Source: Rehmannia glutinosa (Eukaryota; Streptophyta; Magnoliopsida; Lamiales; Orobanchaceae). Taken from it: a DNA stretch of 64,000 nt. Of this stretch, positions 34,803 through 46,924 are shown one piece after another. The DNA lies in the NCBI GenBank assembly GCA_016081115.2, contig CM071929.1, positions 1,550,001-1,614,000 on the forward strand. Reading direction: 5' to 3'. Under the pieces are notes generated by a model. The model saw only the letters and a program-made list of their open reading frames with translations. It had not been told where the DNA came from and ran no database searches. How positions within the stretch are numbered: position 1 is the stretch's first letter; every line of letters starts with the position of its first letter. Position numbers and translations under genes: made by a program.

Positions 34803-35932
34803 AGGGGTATTCATCGAATCGAATTTCGAATTCTTCGACTTCCTCGAATGAATTAATCGAATGAATTTTTTAAAACCTCAATTCGAAATTCGATCCTAAT
34901 TTGATTAACTTCGAATCGAGTTTAGTTAAATTGGATTTGTCGATTTTCGAATCGAATCTGAGTCAATCCAAAAACCCAAATGTGTCAATAAAACGGGCGC
35001 GATTGTGTTTCAGACCCATATTCTTTAGATCCAAAACCCATATTTTCAAGCAAAATTTTAATTTTATTTTTAAGAATTTTATAATGAAAAAAATAAGCAA
35101 ATCATATAAATTATCAAAACTATATTGTTATTTTATTACAAAAACTAAAGACTAAAATACTTTTAAGACTGAAATATACTAAATCAAAAGCATATTGTTC
35201 TTTTTTTGAAATAAAAATATATTGATCTTTTAGGTTTAAACGCATCGTATGACAATTCAAAAACACACAAAAATGCTGAGACTTTGAAATGAGATTATAT
35301 TGTGAAATACTGAAACTAGCTATCGCCAATATTATAATTCTACCGCCACAATTTTACTATAATAGTAATGTGAAATTAAATGTTGTTTATACACTAACTA
35401 GTTATATTGTTTCTATTATGTAATTATATATGTATAATATTTAAAATATATATTATATAAATCAAATTTGAATTGTAATTGAGTTCGAATCAGTTCACGA
35501 ATTCGAATTGAAATACGAATATGAATACCAATCGATATCCGAATCCGAATTGAAATACGAATATGAATTCGTTATTCGATTTGAAATTCGATTTGATTCG
35601 AAATTCAAAAATCCTAATTCTAAATTGAGATTTGAATTTGAGTCGAATCGAATCTCGAATTGATTCGAAAAATGAACACCCTTACACATAAGGGCGGAAA
35701 GGGTAGGGGCCAACCTGGACCCGCCCCCACTCCCCGATTTAAAAAGAAAATTTATAGTAAGAATGTTTTTTTAAAAAGAAATTACATTAGAATTTATATG
35801 ATTTTTTTAATTTTTGATCCAGTTCACCACACTTATGTATAAGAGTCCACCCAAATATTTTTTATGTCTACGCCATTTGCATATACACATATGATTGTGT
35901 AATACACCCAGTTGGATATATACTCATGAATG

Positions 35933-36992
35933 AGGAATGACAATGGAGCGATATGGGTAGGGAGGGCAATTTCGACCCGATCTGTGGGTAGAGGTGTCAA
36001 ACGGGCTGGGCTGTTGTTGGCCCCCCGGGCCAAAACAGAAAATCGGGTCAGGCCACTATTTTTGGAGACCGGTCTAGCCCACAAAAATACCAAAGAAAAA
36101 CTGGATCAATCGGGTCGGGCGGATTTTCGGGCCTAATTGACTAGGCCAAAAAAATCAATCGTTTTGGCCCTAAGAAAACGCAGCCCATCCTAGCCACTTT
36201 CCCGGGCTGGCTGGGTCAAAATTGACAGTTCTACCCACGGGTACTCGCGGGTACCTACCCGTGACCCACGGCAGGGCAGGTCCGGTCTAGGTATCACTTC
36301 TGCCCTATGGGTACCCGCCCCGCGTATTTTTTAATATATTTAATATATATTTTATATATATAATATATATTATAATATAATTTTTATCTTTTAATATTAT
36401 ATCTAGCATTTATAAATTGAAAATAATAATTTTTGTAAAGAATATTTTATAAATTTATTAAAATAACTTTTTTTCTATTTATGCTTATTTAATTCGGGTT
36501 AGGACGAGTCGGTCCGCCCCCCGCCCCGTTCTAAGGACGGGGCGGCTTTGGGGTTTTAGATACCCAACCCGCCCCACCCCATTGTCATCCCTAGGGACAG
36601 GGTGAGTATCTAAAGACACATCTCTGTCTTATCCCTAGAACGAGGCAGACGGGGCGGAGCGACCCATCATGACCCAAATTAAATAAAACTAAATACAAAA
36701 AAATTAGATATATATATATATATATTTATAAAACATTCTTTACAAAAAGTTGTTATTATATATAAATACTAGATATAATATTAAAAGATAAAAATTATAT
36801 TGTAATATATATTAAGCATAATATATACTAAATATATTAAAATGAATAAATTTGTTATGTGGGGCAGGACGGGTACCCGCGAATGGAAATGATACCTAGA
36901 CACACTCCTTCCATTGCAGGTCATAGGGTGGGGCAACCCAAAGGGTCGTACCGTGGCGGGTATCCATGGGTCGGAGCAAAATTGTTATTCCT
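35933..36992. repeat. Head-to-head inverted pair of an hAT-like MITE (foldback)
   Basis: The left arm (35933-36590) and right arm (about 36593-36992) are inverted copies. aggaatgacaat pairs with attgttattcct at the outer ends. The cores share, in complement, blocks such as ataatttttatcttttaata and ttttgtaaagaat. The centre is at cattgtcatccctaggg (about 36580-36596). The left arm holds a further insertion at 35989-36233. No clear target duplication was found. Confidence 0.72.
35989..36233. mobile_element. Small TIR element nested in the foldback
   Basis: tagaggtgtcaa and ttgacagttcta are inverted ends of a 245-bp segment rich in gggc/gccc. The right arm of the foldback lacks it. The 8-bp flanks differ by several transitions, so the target duplication is doubtful. 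Confidence 0.55.
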
Positions 36993-37378
36993 ATCATACA
37001 ATTGTGTGACATGGAATATACCATTCTTCGCACACGTGCAAAATAAAAAGATACAAGCTCAAAACACATTAATGAAATTATTACATTTATGATTTCACTT
37101 ATGTAGTCATGTTGTTCCTTATTTTCCTCTTTAGAAATCTTTGATTATATTTAATTGGGAAATATTATTTTTCTAAGTTTTGTAAACTGGCATACTTAAA
37201 AAATTTAGATTTTTTTTTCATTTTGAATTATGTCCTTTAAATTGGAAAAATTCAGAATTTTAGTCCTACTACGAGCAGTCAAAATCAGTCCTTATTTAAG
37301 TCTAATATATAAAGAACACAAGAAGAGCAAAAGGAAAGGGGGAAACAATAAGTACTATACGCCCATACATTGGTATGC

Positions 37379-37963
37379 TAGGGGTGGCCATTATTGTGGA
37401 ACCGCCTGTTTTGATTCCAAAATCCTCATTTCTGATTCTTCCAAAATGAGGAATCGGAACTAGAACTGTTGCCTCATGATTCCAGTTTCAAAATTGAAAC
37501 CGACGGTTTCTGCTCCATTTCTTTTTCTCTTTTGATAAATTTTCTAATTTCTTTACAAATAATTTATCAATTTCAGTTACAAAAAAAAAAGAGAAAAGCA
37601 AAAATAGAAAATAAATTGGACTTAATATTCATAATAATATTAAGTTTTGGACGTAATATTAAAAATAATATTAAACTGTCTACGTATCATCTTAGGGTAT
37701 AAAGGAATCAAAGTTCGCGTAACTCGCTTAAAACACTTGGTTTAAAATGTGTCTTATGTGGTTGCAAATATAAAACATCATAATAAATATTTAATATTTT
37801 TCTAGCATATTTTTACCGAAAAAATAAATAAAATTCATCGGTTTTAAACTTGAAACCAACGGTTAAGCCACGATTTTTTACACCAAGGAACCGTAATCAA
37901 AATCGACCTATACGATTCCGATTGCAGTTTGAGCCCAATTTTAGTTTCATTTGACCACCACTA
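37379..37963. mobile_element. hAT-like element with perfect 8-bp target duplication
   Basis: The termini taggggtggcca and tgaccaccacta are inverted repeats. tggtatgc occurs at 37371-37378 and again at 37964-37971. The 585-bp interior contains paired gattcc/ggaatc and aaaccgacggttt-type subterminal repeats. It is non-coding and ends 15 bp before the Mutator-like element. Confidence 0.82.
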
Positions 37964-37978
37964 TGGTATGCTATGATG

Positions 37979-38192
37979 GGCAAAAATATTTTTTTAGTCC
38001 ACTAAGTGGACTACTTCAGACATTTAGTCCACTTTTTTAGGTGTTTTTGAAAATAGTCCACTAATCGAAAATTTTCGGATTTTTAGTCCACTTACCTAAG
38101 GTTCGTAGGTAATTTTGATGGTTATCCTATGTGGCTTTTTTATTTATTTAAAATTGTTTTTTATTTTTTTTGCTGAATCCTATCCTACGTGG
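37979..38192. repeat. MULE left terminal inverted repeat
   Basis: From ggcaaaaatatttttttagt to tatcctacgtgg. It pairs with 53842-54059. Confidence 0.88.
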
Positions 38193-39179
38193 GTTGTTTT
38201 TGGAGGGAAAATCATCCCATTTCCCTCCTTTTATTAGTACTTGTCTTCTCTCTTTTCTAACAAATTGTAGCTTAGTTCCTCTGTTTCCTTAGTTTTAGAA
38301 TAATTGCTTTATTTTAGTTTTTTGTTATTTTATCTAGTTTGGCAAAGTAATGATGAAAATTGTATGGAAGTGGTATGTAGTTTTATTCATATTATTTTTA
38401 TGTTATTGTCCTGAGAATTTCACTCATTAGTATGCTATTTTATAATTGGCTTTTTGTATAAATGTTTTCTAAAATCACATGTATGCTATTTTAAATATTT
38501 TCTAAAATCAGGCGTATGCTATTTTAGGCCAAAAGATGAGAATCATCAACTAATAAGTGCAAGCCAAAAATTAGAAGTAAATACTAAAAAGTGCTAAAAT
38601 TAGGCCAAGAGATGAGAAACAAATCTGAAAAAACATAAGCCAAAAGATGAAAGCAAATACTAAAAACTACCAATGACAATAAGGGAATATACCACCAATG
38701 TTCCAAATCGAATACACCACAAATGTTCCAAAATACCACAGTCATACTAAAAATACCAAAACAACTTGGGTCCTTGAATGGACCAAGCGATTCATAGTTT
38801 TAATCAATATGAATTAAATTGTTACAAAAAAGTGCATCTTGAGTTGGCGCTAGATTTTCCCCTTTCCTTTAACATCTTGATGTGTAGATAATGATGCTCC
38901 AGGGTGTGACAGTTTGACATAGTTCTTTCCTTTGTTATTTTGTGGAAAAATCCCTCTCTTTGTTGGAATTGATCACACATTGATGGTGTTTCCTTTGACA
39001 TCTTGGGGCCTTGAATGGATCAGTTGGCTTCCTTCTCACCTAATTGAAGATTAAAATAAAAAAAACAGTGTTATAATAGCATGTTGACAACATAAACATG
39101 AAAAATTATGTAAATTTCAATATATTTTACCTGTAATTTTGATGGCACATGGGAGCAGAGTTCCTTGTGTTATTTGACT
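38193..39179. other. MULE 3' non-coding part
   Basis: AT-rich, with repeated phrases (gccaaaagatgag at 38528, 38605 and 38638; tgttccaaa twice; ccttgaatgga twice). No frame. It probably represents the degraded 3' end of the transposase transcript region. Confidence 0.4.
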
Positions 39180-39740
39180 ACAATCTTCTCCTTGTGTTGG
39201 AATTTCTCGGTGCATTATTCAAAGGACAAGACCTCTTGTTATGACCCTCCACTCCACATTTATTTGCATTTCACCGTGGCTTGGTGTCTCCTCAACTTGG
39301 TTGGATCACTCTTTGGTTTTCCCCTACTTTTTTTCTTTTGTTTAGGGACACTTTGCATTCACTCTCATTTTATCATTCTTTGTGATTTTCACACTTCTTT
39401 TATTCTCTATTGCATGTGAATAGCTGCCTTTATGATCTCTTTTTTATTGCCAAACAACATACCCAATTCAAACACTGGATTATATATTTGACTAGGATTA
39501 AATACTGGAACAACGGATTTATTATCATAATCTTCATCAGAATCTTTACCACTGGGATAATCATCTTCACTTTCAATGACATTAGGATCCCCACACTCAT
39601 CATCACCTCCTATATTATCAATATTCTCCTGGAATATTTTGTCATCAATATCACTCTCACTCAAACCATATTCATCACTATCTCCCAAATCATCTACAAT
39701 TTCATCTTTTAGAATATTTGCACCTGCTCCCATGTGTCCA
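39180..39740 (-). pseudogene. MULE transposase remnant, catalytic region deleted
   Basis: An acidic N-terminal stretch (MGAGANILKDEIVDDLGD onward, about 39732) leads to FNPSQIYNPVFELGMLFGNK, the start of the MuDR-type DNA-binding domain. A frameshift at about 39412 follows, then IENKRSVKITKNDKMRVNAK. Directly after NAKC the sequence jumps to a basic region and a CCHC zinc knuckle (C-x-C-GVEGHNKRSC, about 39230-39265), which normally lies at the C-terminus. The DDE core and SWIM-type zinc finger are absent. The frame has stops and shifts, so the element is not autonomous. Confidence 0.75.
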
Positions 39741-40002
39741 AAAGCAAAAAAGCAAGAAAGCAAAAAACAAAAAAGACAAAAAAAAGCACAAATCAATCAC
39801 TGATGCTTAAAACGAAAAACAACAAACTTATAAATCATAAAAGGCCCACATGTTTAATCAAAAACAAACAAAAAAAACATAATATAACATATATATATAT
39901 ATATATAATATTTACCATGCTCTGTTGCACTTTGAGAAATCACATCTGATTTTTCATGCTTCATTATACAAAGATTATTTGCTCACACTGATGGATTCCA
40001 GT

Positions 40003-41563
40003 TGTAGGTCCCAAGGGGTGTAAGTGTAAGGTTTAGAAGGGGGGGTTGAATAAACCTTACCAAATTTTCGATTTAGTCCTTTTAAATATACAGAGTTGAT
40101 TCTACACAAATTTTGTGTCCTTGATAGACAATCGAATTAGTCACTCAAGAGAGTTAATCTCTCAACAGATCACCGAGCCATTGATGGAGTAACTCATTTG
40201 TTGGCTATAATTTGACTCAACTTGTGGTTTTGTTTTATTGGAAGACTTAACACCCTTAAGTTTGATTAAGCAAGATTTTAGAGCTTGATTTAGTACTTAT
40301 GAATTATCAAGTGGATAGCAAATTTATCGTGAGATATAAGCGAGTTAAAATTGCAAGAATTAAAGTCTTTGAAAAGTAAATGACACAATGAAGTTTTTAT
40401 AGAGGTTCGAAGATGGGGTAATTCTTCTACCCCTCTCTTCTCCAACTTCCGGAGGAATCCACTAAGTAATGATCAGTTTACAAAGTGGTAATGATCCGGA
40501 TACAAGTCTTGATCACAACAAACCGACTTGATCCTTAGGGACTCGATCTGAGACGCCTTGATCACTCACGGTGGCTTCTCGTACGACTCGCCTTTCTTCA
40601 CAGGCAGTGCGCTTTGTTACTACAACTCACTTGCTCAAGCTCTTTGGATTTGATCACGAAGCCCTCCAAAAGCTTAAGACTTGGTTCAACCTTGAACCTT
40701 TCTACAATCCTTCCCCGGAATGTAGACCCCTTTTCTTCAAAAGTTTCCTCTTCAGGCGATTGAAGTTCTCTTTCCTTCACAAGGTGAGTGTTGGATTGAT
40801 GTACTTCGTAATGTAGGCTTGAGGATTGAGAATGTTTCAGATTTTTCTAATATGCTTGTATATCTCACGTGTGTGTCATTCTTCTTCTCAAACAAACTCC
40901 TCGGCCTTTTATAGTGAACTTTCAAAAATTTGCCCGTTGAAGAGAGATAGCTTGTTTTTGAAAGTCACTTTGCGATCGTTGGCTTGTCTTGTTGCGTTCT
41001 TGGAATTGCCATTTCCTCGTATGAATTGTTCTTTCACCTTTTCGAGTTCGACACGGTGTAGTGCTTCCCATTGGTTCATTCCTTTTGCACGCTTCCGGGA
41101 CCGAGCACTCCGAGAAAGGTGGTATGGAGATATTACTTGTTTAAGTAAACCTCTTGATTTCTCAGCAACGGTCCCTTTCTGATTATCTCATTGACCGCAT
41201 TTCCTTGCTTTTCCCAGGTGACTTAGAGTCGCTTTCAATCATGGATGACTCTTCCGTCACTTCAACTTGAGACTTCGCTTTTCTTGAGTTGACTTGACTA
41301 ATGCTCCACTGGCCTATATCTCATTGCTTCTCCAAAGAGAGTTCTGTCTATTATTCTTTTCCATACTCACTTGCCCCACGCCAGAAGTCTTCCTTCCGAT
41401 CTTGATTGTCTTAACGCTTGCATGTTAGGGCGTAGGCCGACTTAACTCGGCTTGGCTCGCTCTAATTGTTACAATGCATTTTACAACAAGAAATTGGGGT
41501 GCCAACTTTTATTCTAAGTTTTACATGGCATTCATCAAAATCTAAACAATAAAATTCCTAACA
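40003..41563 (-). repeat. 3' LTR, family 2 copy B
   Basis: 1561 bp from tgtaggtccc to attcctaaca. It contains about 320 bp (40205-40527) that the 5' LTR lacks. It shares the tgaatgccatgtaaaactt start block with copy A. Confidence 0.88.
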
Positions 41564-41577
41564 ATTTCCCCTTTTTG
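41564..41577 (-). promoter_or_regulatory. Polypurine tract, family 2 copy B
   Basis: atttccccttttt on the plus strand is a purine run on the coding strand, immediately inside the 3' LTR. Confidence 0.75.
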
Positions 41578-41822
41578 ATGATGCCAAAACTTAAACCATT
41601 CAAAAATGCAAATAGCAAAGATACATACTGAGATAGTGTATTGACATAGAATGTATGCGAGAATCAATTCTTTTATTGATCATATCATTCTGTTCTTTTA
41701 CACAATGTTTACAAGGTGTATCGAGCACATATTTGTCTACACCGAAAATATAGAATTTATAGCTTTATTACGTAGAAGACTTACATTGTATGTATTTACA
41801 TGATAAAATACACGAAGGGTTG

Positions 41823-44800
41823 GACAAAGCAACACTTCATCTCCTTCGCTGTCTCCTTCTTTCATCTTGATCAAAGATCTTCTTCTCTTTTTCTCGTCGT
41901 CACCGCTCTTTTTTTTCTTCTCATATGCCTTCCTCGGCAGCCTTCATCTCTTCTTATTCTTTCCTGTCTTTCCTCCTATAGCTGAGTTTGTCTTTTGTTT
42001 TCTTCTTCTAGTCTTTTCACATACTCAACGTTAGTTTTCGCCACTCGCAAATTCGCTACTTGGTCAAGCTTCTCCAGTTTCAAGATCCCTCCTTTCTTTC
42101 CCGGATCCACATATTCGATGTTTTTGGCAGAGGCCTAGGTGCAAGCTTCTTCCTCCACTATCGCTTCTTCCTCTACCTCTGGGCGTATATCTTTGTCTTG
42201 GGGTCTTCTTCTTTCCGGTGAGTGACAAATGGAGTGACCAGCAGAGTGATCGGTAGTCAGTCACCGCCTGTCAGCCTTCTTCACATAGCGTGAGACCTTT
42301 TTCCCAAGACAAGTCCCAAGCTTGAGCCATAGACATATTTGCAAAGTATCCCGATTCGAGCGTTTTAAATTCATCAACTGATCGTGGCTCTGTCCGACAT
42401 CCGAGATGGCATAAGTGTCTCTCTCTTTGGAATGCCTCTATGTTCTTTCAAGATGTTCATAACTCGGGCATCCATTCTCCTTCCACTTCCTTCATCCCCT
42501 CGCTTCAATAGTTTTTCTCTTATCACCATGGATATGGCAGAGTGTTGGAGTGACAGAGTCACGCAGGGAGTTTGCCGCTTATAATGTCACCTGTGTGAGG
42601 ACCTTGTTGGGGGTTTGTGCAATCATCAATGTCACATCCGTCGACCCTTCCCCCTCAACAAGCTTTCCTTTCTTTTGTTTCAAGACTTCCTCGGTGATTT
42701 TCCTTCTCATCTGCTCCTTTCTTCTCGCCTTCAGATTTTAGCGCTTTGAGGTATTCCTCTTCCCCTTTTTGGCATCATCAAAGGATAGAGGAACCCCAGG
42801 GGAACATGGCAAGCATGAAGTCGAAGTCTTCGATGGTTGAGTTCGCTTCGAGTCTGCTTTGCGTTGTATGCAAAGACGGAATTCAGGTCGAGTAGCGTTG
42901 GATTCTGCTGAAATCGCTTCATCTCGGCCATGAGAAGGCTGGATTTTCTTGTCATGTGTTCTTCCAAACGCTGTAGATCATTTGTATTTTGCTCACGCAG
43001 CAGCCTTTATCTCGCGCAAAGTGTGAGCTTCATGCATATGCTCAATATGTTCTCTCGCCTTCGTTTTTGCATCAACATTTTCGGCTCTCCATACGCAGAC
43101 TTGTTGAACAATGTCCTGAAGAATCGACTTGTTCCACACGCATTGTTTCTTCTTTGTTGCCACCATTCCTTATCCGAATCTGTTATGCCTCTTAAATCAC
43201 TGTAAGGTTGGCATCTCTGTTGTCCAGTCGCATGTCCAAAGAGGCTCGATGCCTCTCCATCCTTTCAACCTCAAAAACAGTGCTTTGAACACTTCTCGAA
43301 CTTGGTGATTCTTTGCGGTGATGGCCATACAACATCAAAGTCATAAGCTGGAACAATGGTACCGATGAAAAGACGGAGGAGGTGGTCAGCGTGATAGCGT
43401 GCGCGCTCATTCTCTCGACTCTTCATGGAGGTCGGGTACCTCCAGAGAAAAAGGAAAGGATTCTATAAAAGATTCATCATTGCCCACTGGGATTTGTTCG
43501 ATGATGAGCGGTGCGCGTGAAGTTCTTTTAGGAATCGACCTGCTGCACTGAGGGGCCTGCGCAGTGATCTCCTGGTTCATTTGGGTTTTGTTGTGAAGTA
43601 GACCCGCTTGCCGAGCCTCGGGCTGCCTTAACAGCCTTCGTTGGTCTCGGTGATTTTTCCATTTCGAAGATCGGTCCTCGGCCTTATCGAGCGTCATCGG
43701 ACGATGATGAGATTTCCATTGGTGGCTCATCATCAAAGTTAAAAGTTTGACGAGTAGTCTTAGGATCGACTTGCTCGTGCTTGGAACATCCGCGGTGAGT
43801 CTTTTGGATTTGTCACGGGGATGACTCGCCTTCTTTCTTCGCCTTTCCGATCCCAGAAAAGTGACATCAGGATTATCCTGGGAATCATGAAGTGCGCTTA
43901 TCTCCTTCTCGATGGGTCGATGATAGCGGGGAGGGATGTTTCTCTACCCGGCCTCTTTACCCCGGGAAGTCTCAACCTCCCGTGGGCCTTCGACTCCTCA
44001 GCGAGTCTCTCTGCAGGCGAGGCCTTGGTCCTCCCTTTCGGTGTCGGTCACTGCCTTAGGGTCTTCTACGGTGGCATCCATTGGAGTCTCAACCCCATGG
44101 ATTGCACTTTCATCGCCCAGTGTTAACTCCCAGGGTTGTTCCTTCCTGTGTCTCGATTTGCATCAAGCGTCATTAGCCTTCAAAGCGGTTGGCACCTCAT
44201 TTGAGACGAGTCTCTCAATGCGGCGTCGTTGATGGCAACTTGTCGTTTCTTCTTGTGTTTGTAATTTTTCTCCTTCGCCTCCTTGATTCGTTGTGGAGTC
44301 AATCGCAGCAACCTCCGTCCTGCCGCTGCGGTGGAGGAGTTTCCCACCGGGGCGCACCACCGAGTGACTTGAATGGGGTCACTCGTCTCCAAACTCCCTG
44401 CCGTTGCTATTGAATGTTCGTTAGTTGGGGCGGGTAGTAAAACACCTTCAATAGGGGTTGGCTCGACCGGGGTCCCCATTATCCCGTTTCATCGCCATGT
44501 CCCTTATCGCTTTCTTTTCCGATTGAGGTGGGAAGTGGTGGCAAAGAATAATGGCGATTTTTGTCAACCACTCCCATTGGATCGATTTCAAGTTGTTTTT
44601 TCGGAGGACTCTCCTGGTCCCTCCATCGATCTTTGCTCGTGAAGAATTCTCGACTCGTGCAATGCTTGCCTGCATTTGTAACTCTTCCGCGGGCAGCATT
44701 CTCCGATTCTCATCACCGCCGAGAAGACATCAAGGAGAGGATGTGTGTGTTCGTGGTGTAGGAGATAGGGCAAATGCTTGCCTTCTCGCGTGCCTCGCCT

Positions 44801-46364
44801 TTCCTCACTTGCTTTCTCTCTCCTTGTCCTTGAAAATCTGCAGGATGTCTAAGCAGATTTGTCTTCATCAAGTCTTTGGAAGCCACACGATCTTTAGTCC
44901 AAGGAAAGTTAGCGGTTTCTTCTTCTTCTATAAACTCGGGCGTTGAACTGTTCCTCGACTTGCTCAACTTCCATTTCTCCACTCACGCAGACGATTTTGG
45001 ATGTCCGGGTAAGGTGGAGATAGGATCATTACATCACTATCTCGCGATTTCGCGCTTTTTGTGTTTCACCATTGCGTGAACTACAATCGTGTCTTCAGGT
45101 TGCCTCTGCTGACGCTTCAAAGAGACTTGGTTGTTTCATCAATTACATCCGAGACTCTACTTCTCCAGCTAGATCTCCCAGATTCGCTTTCTAGCCGAGT
45201 GGCCGACTGTTGGTTTCTCCACTGAGCGCTTGATAATTCGTCTTCGTCTCCTAGTTTGTACCGAGGGATTTCTCGGTTCGAGACGGTGTCTTCTCGAGTC
45301 TTGAGCGCGCGGGGGTCTTTGCCGGTGTCTTTTCTCGAGGAGCGGGCCGTCGTGGCTTCTCGATTCTCCTCTTTTGACGATCGGAGAAGGTATTTGTGAG
45401 TCCTTTCGATCGCCGCAGCAGGGGCAGGAGACATGGCTCGCCAGGGGCAGTGACTGCTGCAGGGCAAGAGCATGTTTGGTTTTCTTTCTTTGCAGGGGCG
45501 ATCTTCTTAGCAGTGCAGGGCGCTTTCTTCTGGGTGGAGAGGAAATAGCCGATCTTTCGGTGGGTCACCGATTCTCCTCATTGGTGTCGCTCTCTTGGCG
45601 TAAGCTCGCTTCCGAGCGCCAGAGAGGTTTGCTCAACATCCTCTTGTTAACATGGAATGCCTTCCCATGTCTAAGAGGGACTCCTTTCACCTCCAATAGC
45701 CGGCCAATCACTAGGCCATATCCTAGGATCCTCCAAATGAGCCATCTTCTTTGAAGGACTCGTTCACGTTTAAGCGGGCAGAGTCCACGGAGACAAACTC
45801 AGCCCGGGTTTATCTTCTTTTCTTCGATGATTGCGGCCATTACAATCAGCTTTGCCTTTGATAGTTGGTCAAAGTCGCCAAATTTGATGTCGATACATTT
45901 GGCAACTATGTCCAACAACTTGTGATAATCCTCCTTGAGTCTCTCTTGTTTTGCTGTGTATATTATTTTATCGGCAAAGTCGGACTTGGCTATTTCTTTC
46001 CATGCGCGTCGCCCAAGTTTACATAAGCTTCTTTAATCTCGATGCTCCTTCGGCGGTAGTGAGCAATATTCACCAAATCCTTCGCAGAGATAGTCACCGC
46101 TTTTCCGTGAACAGATGACTTGATTCCTTCATCGTGAATCTCGGCATTCACGTAGAATTGTGCGACCTCCTCCACATAGGTCATCGGATATTCTAGCGTT
46201 AGAAACGGTTTTAGTAGTGGGGACGTTTCCAACTTCTCGATTTTCTTCACCAGGGTGTCGCGGACCCCTGTTTCATCATTCCGTCAAAATCCACCGTGGA
46301 GTAGGTGTGGATTTGCTTTCCTAACTTGGTAAAGTCATAAGTTGGTGCCATTTCTCGGGATTAT
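41823..46364 (-). pseudogene. Accessory ORF of copia family 2, copy B (broken)
   Basis: It opens at ATG 46369-46367 or close by (MAPTYDFTKLGKQIHT), after a TATA box and a CT-rich leader. The first domain (46250-45990) reads LLKPFLTLEYPMTYVEEVAQ and FYVNAEIHDEGIKSSVHGKA, colinear with copy A and resembling the 'putative plant transposon protein' domain. Downstream fragments match copy A: EQIPVGNDESFIESFPFSLE (about 43500), VERMERHRASLDMRL (about 43250), TRKSSLLMAEMKRFQQNP (about 42950) and a Lys/Glu/Arg-rich end (42000-41830). The gene spans about 4.5 kb, so the intact protein could exceed 1000 residues. Stops and shifts are frequent. The function is unknown. Confidence 0.6.
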
Positions 46365-46603
46365 ATCAAGGAAAAACCTTAAAATGATTTGAAGATTGAT
46401 AGGGTTTCGAGAGTATTTTGCCTTTGCTTTTGAGAGAAAGAGATGAAGCAGTTTTAGAAGTGTGAGAGAGAAACGGACGAAAATGGTTTAAATATGGTTT
46501 ATGAAAGGACGTGCGGGTGGTTTTTGAAATGTGATCGAAATTAATGACTTGGATTTCGTGACGCCTATTGAGCATTTCATGTCTCGTATTTAATGCGGCA
46601 AAG

Positions 46604-46618
46604 ATTTATATCCAATCA
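46604..46618 (-). promoter_or_regulatory. Internal TATA box before the accessory ORF, copy B
   Basis: In complement: gattggatataaat, about 240 bp before the accessory ATG and followed by gagag/ctctctc leader sequence. The counterpart in copy A is at 23301-23313. The element is conserved while the surrounding 3' region has diverged. Confidence 0.5.
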
Positions 46619-46924
46619 TAGGCTTGGTGTGCGGCTTTATGTCAGTACATATCATCATTATGTCGACGTATTCTTAAAACATTCCCGCTTAGTCAAAATG
46701 ACTGCGTTTTTGTCACTTTGCTCATAAGTTATTCACTTATCCCTTAGCCGATTTAATCGTATTTTCATAGATTCTCTTAGTGACTCAGCTATCAGTGACT
46801 CGGTGTAGCTATCTTTTCGATACAACCGATTTCTCGAAATGATTTGCTGTTTTTAGCTCCTTTTCACCCCTTTTCTGTTCCATTTCTCTTCTTTGATTTG
46901 TCTCGAGTGTCACCACCCAATTAG

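Larger units (their letters stand above)
33831..35684. mobile_element. Outer hAT-like element X of a three-level nest
   Basis: Joining across element Y, the left end is taggggtattcat and the right end atgaaca-ccctta, inverted repeats of about 13 bp. The flanks cacacaag (33823-33830) and cacataag (35685-35692) are an 8-bp duplication with one C/T change. Its own sequence is the first 9 bp plus 34811-35684, dominated by attcgaat/gaatcg words, with no frame. Confidence 0.72.
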
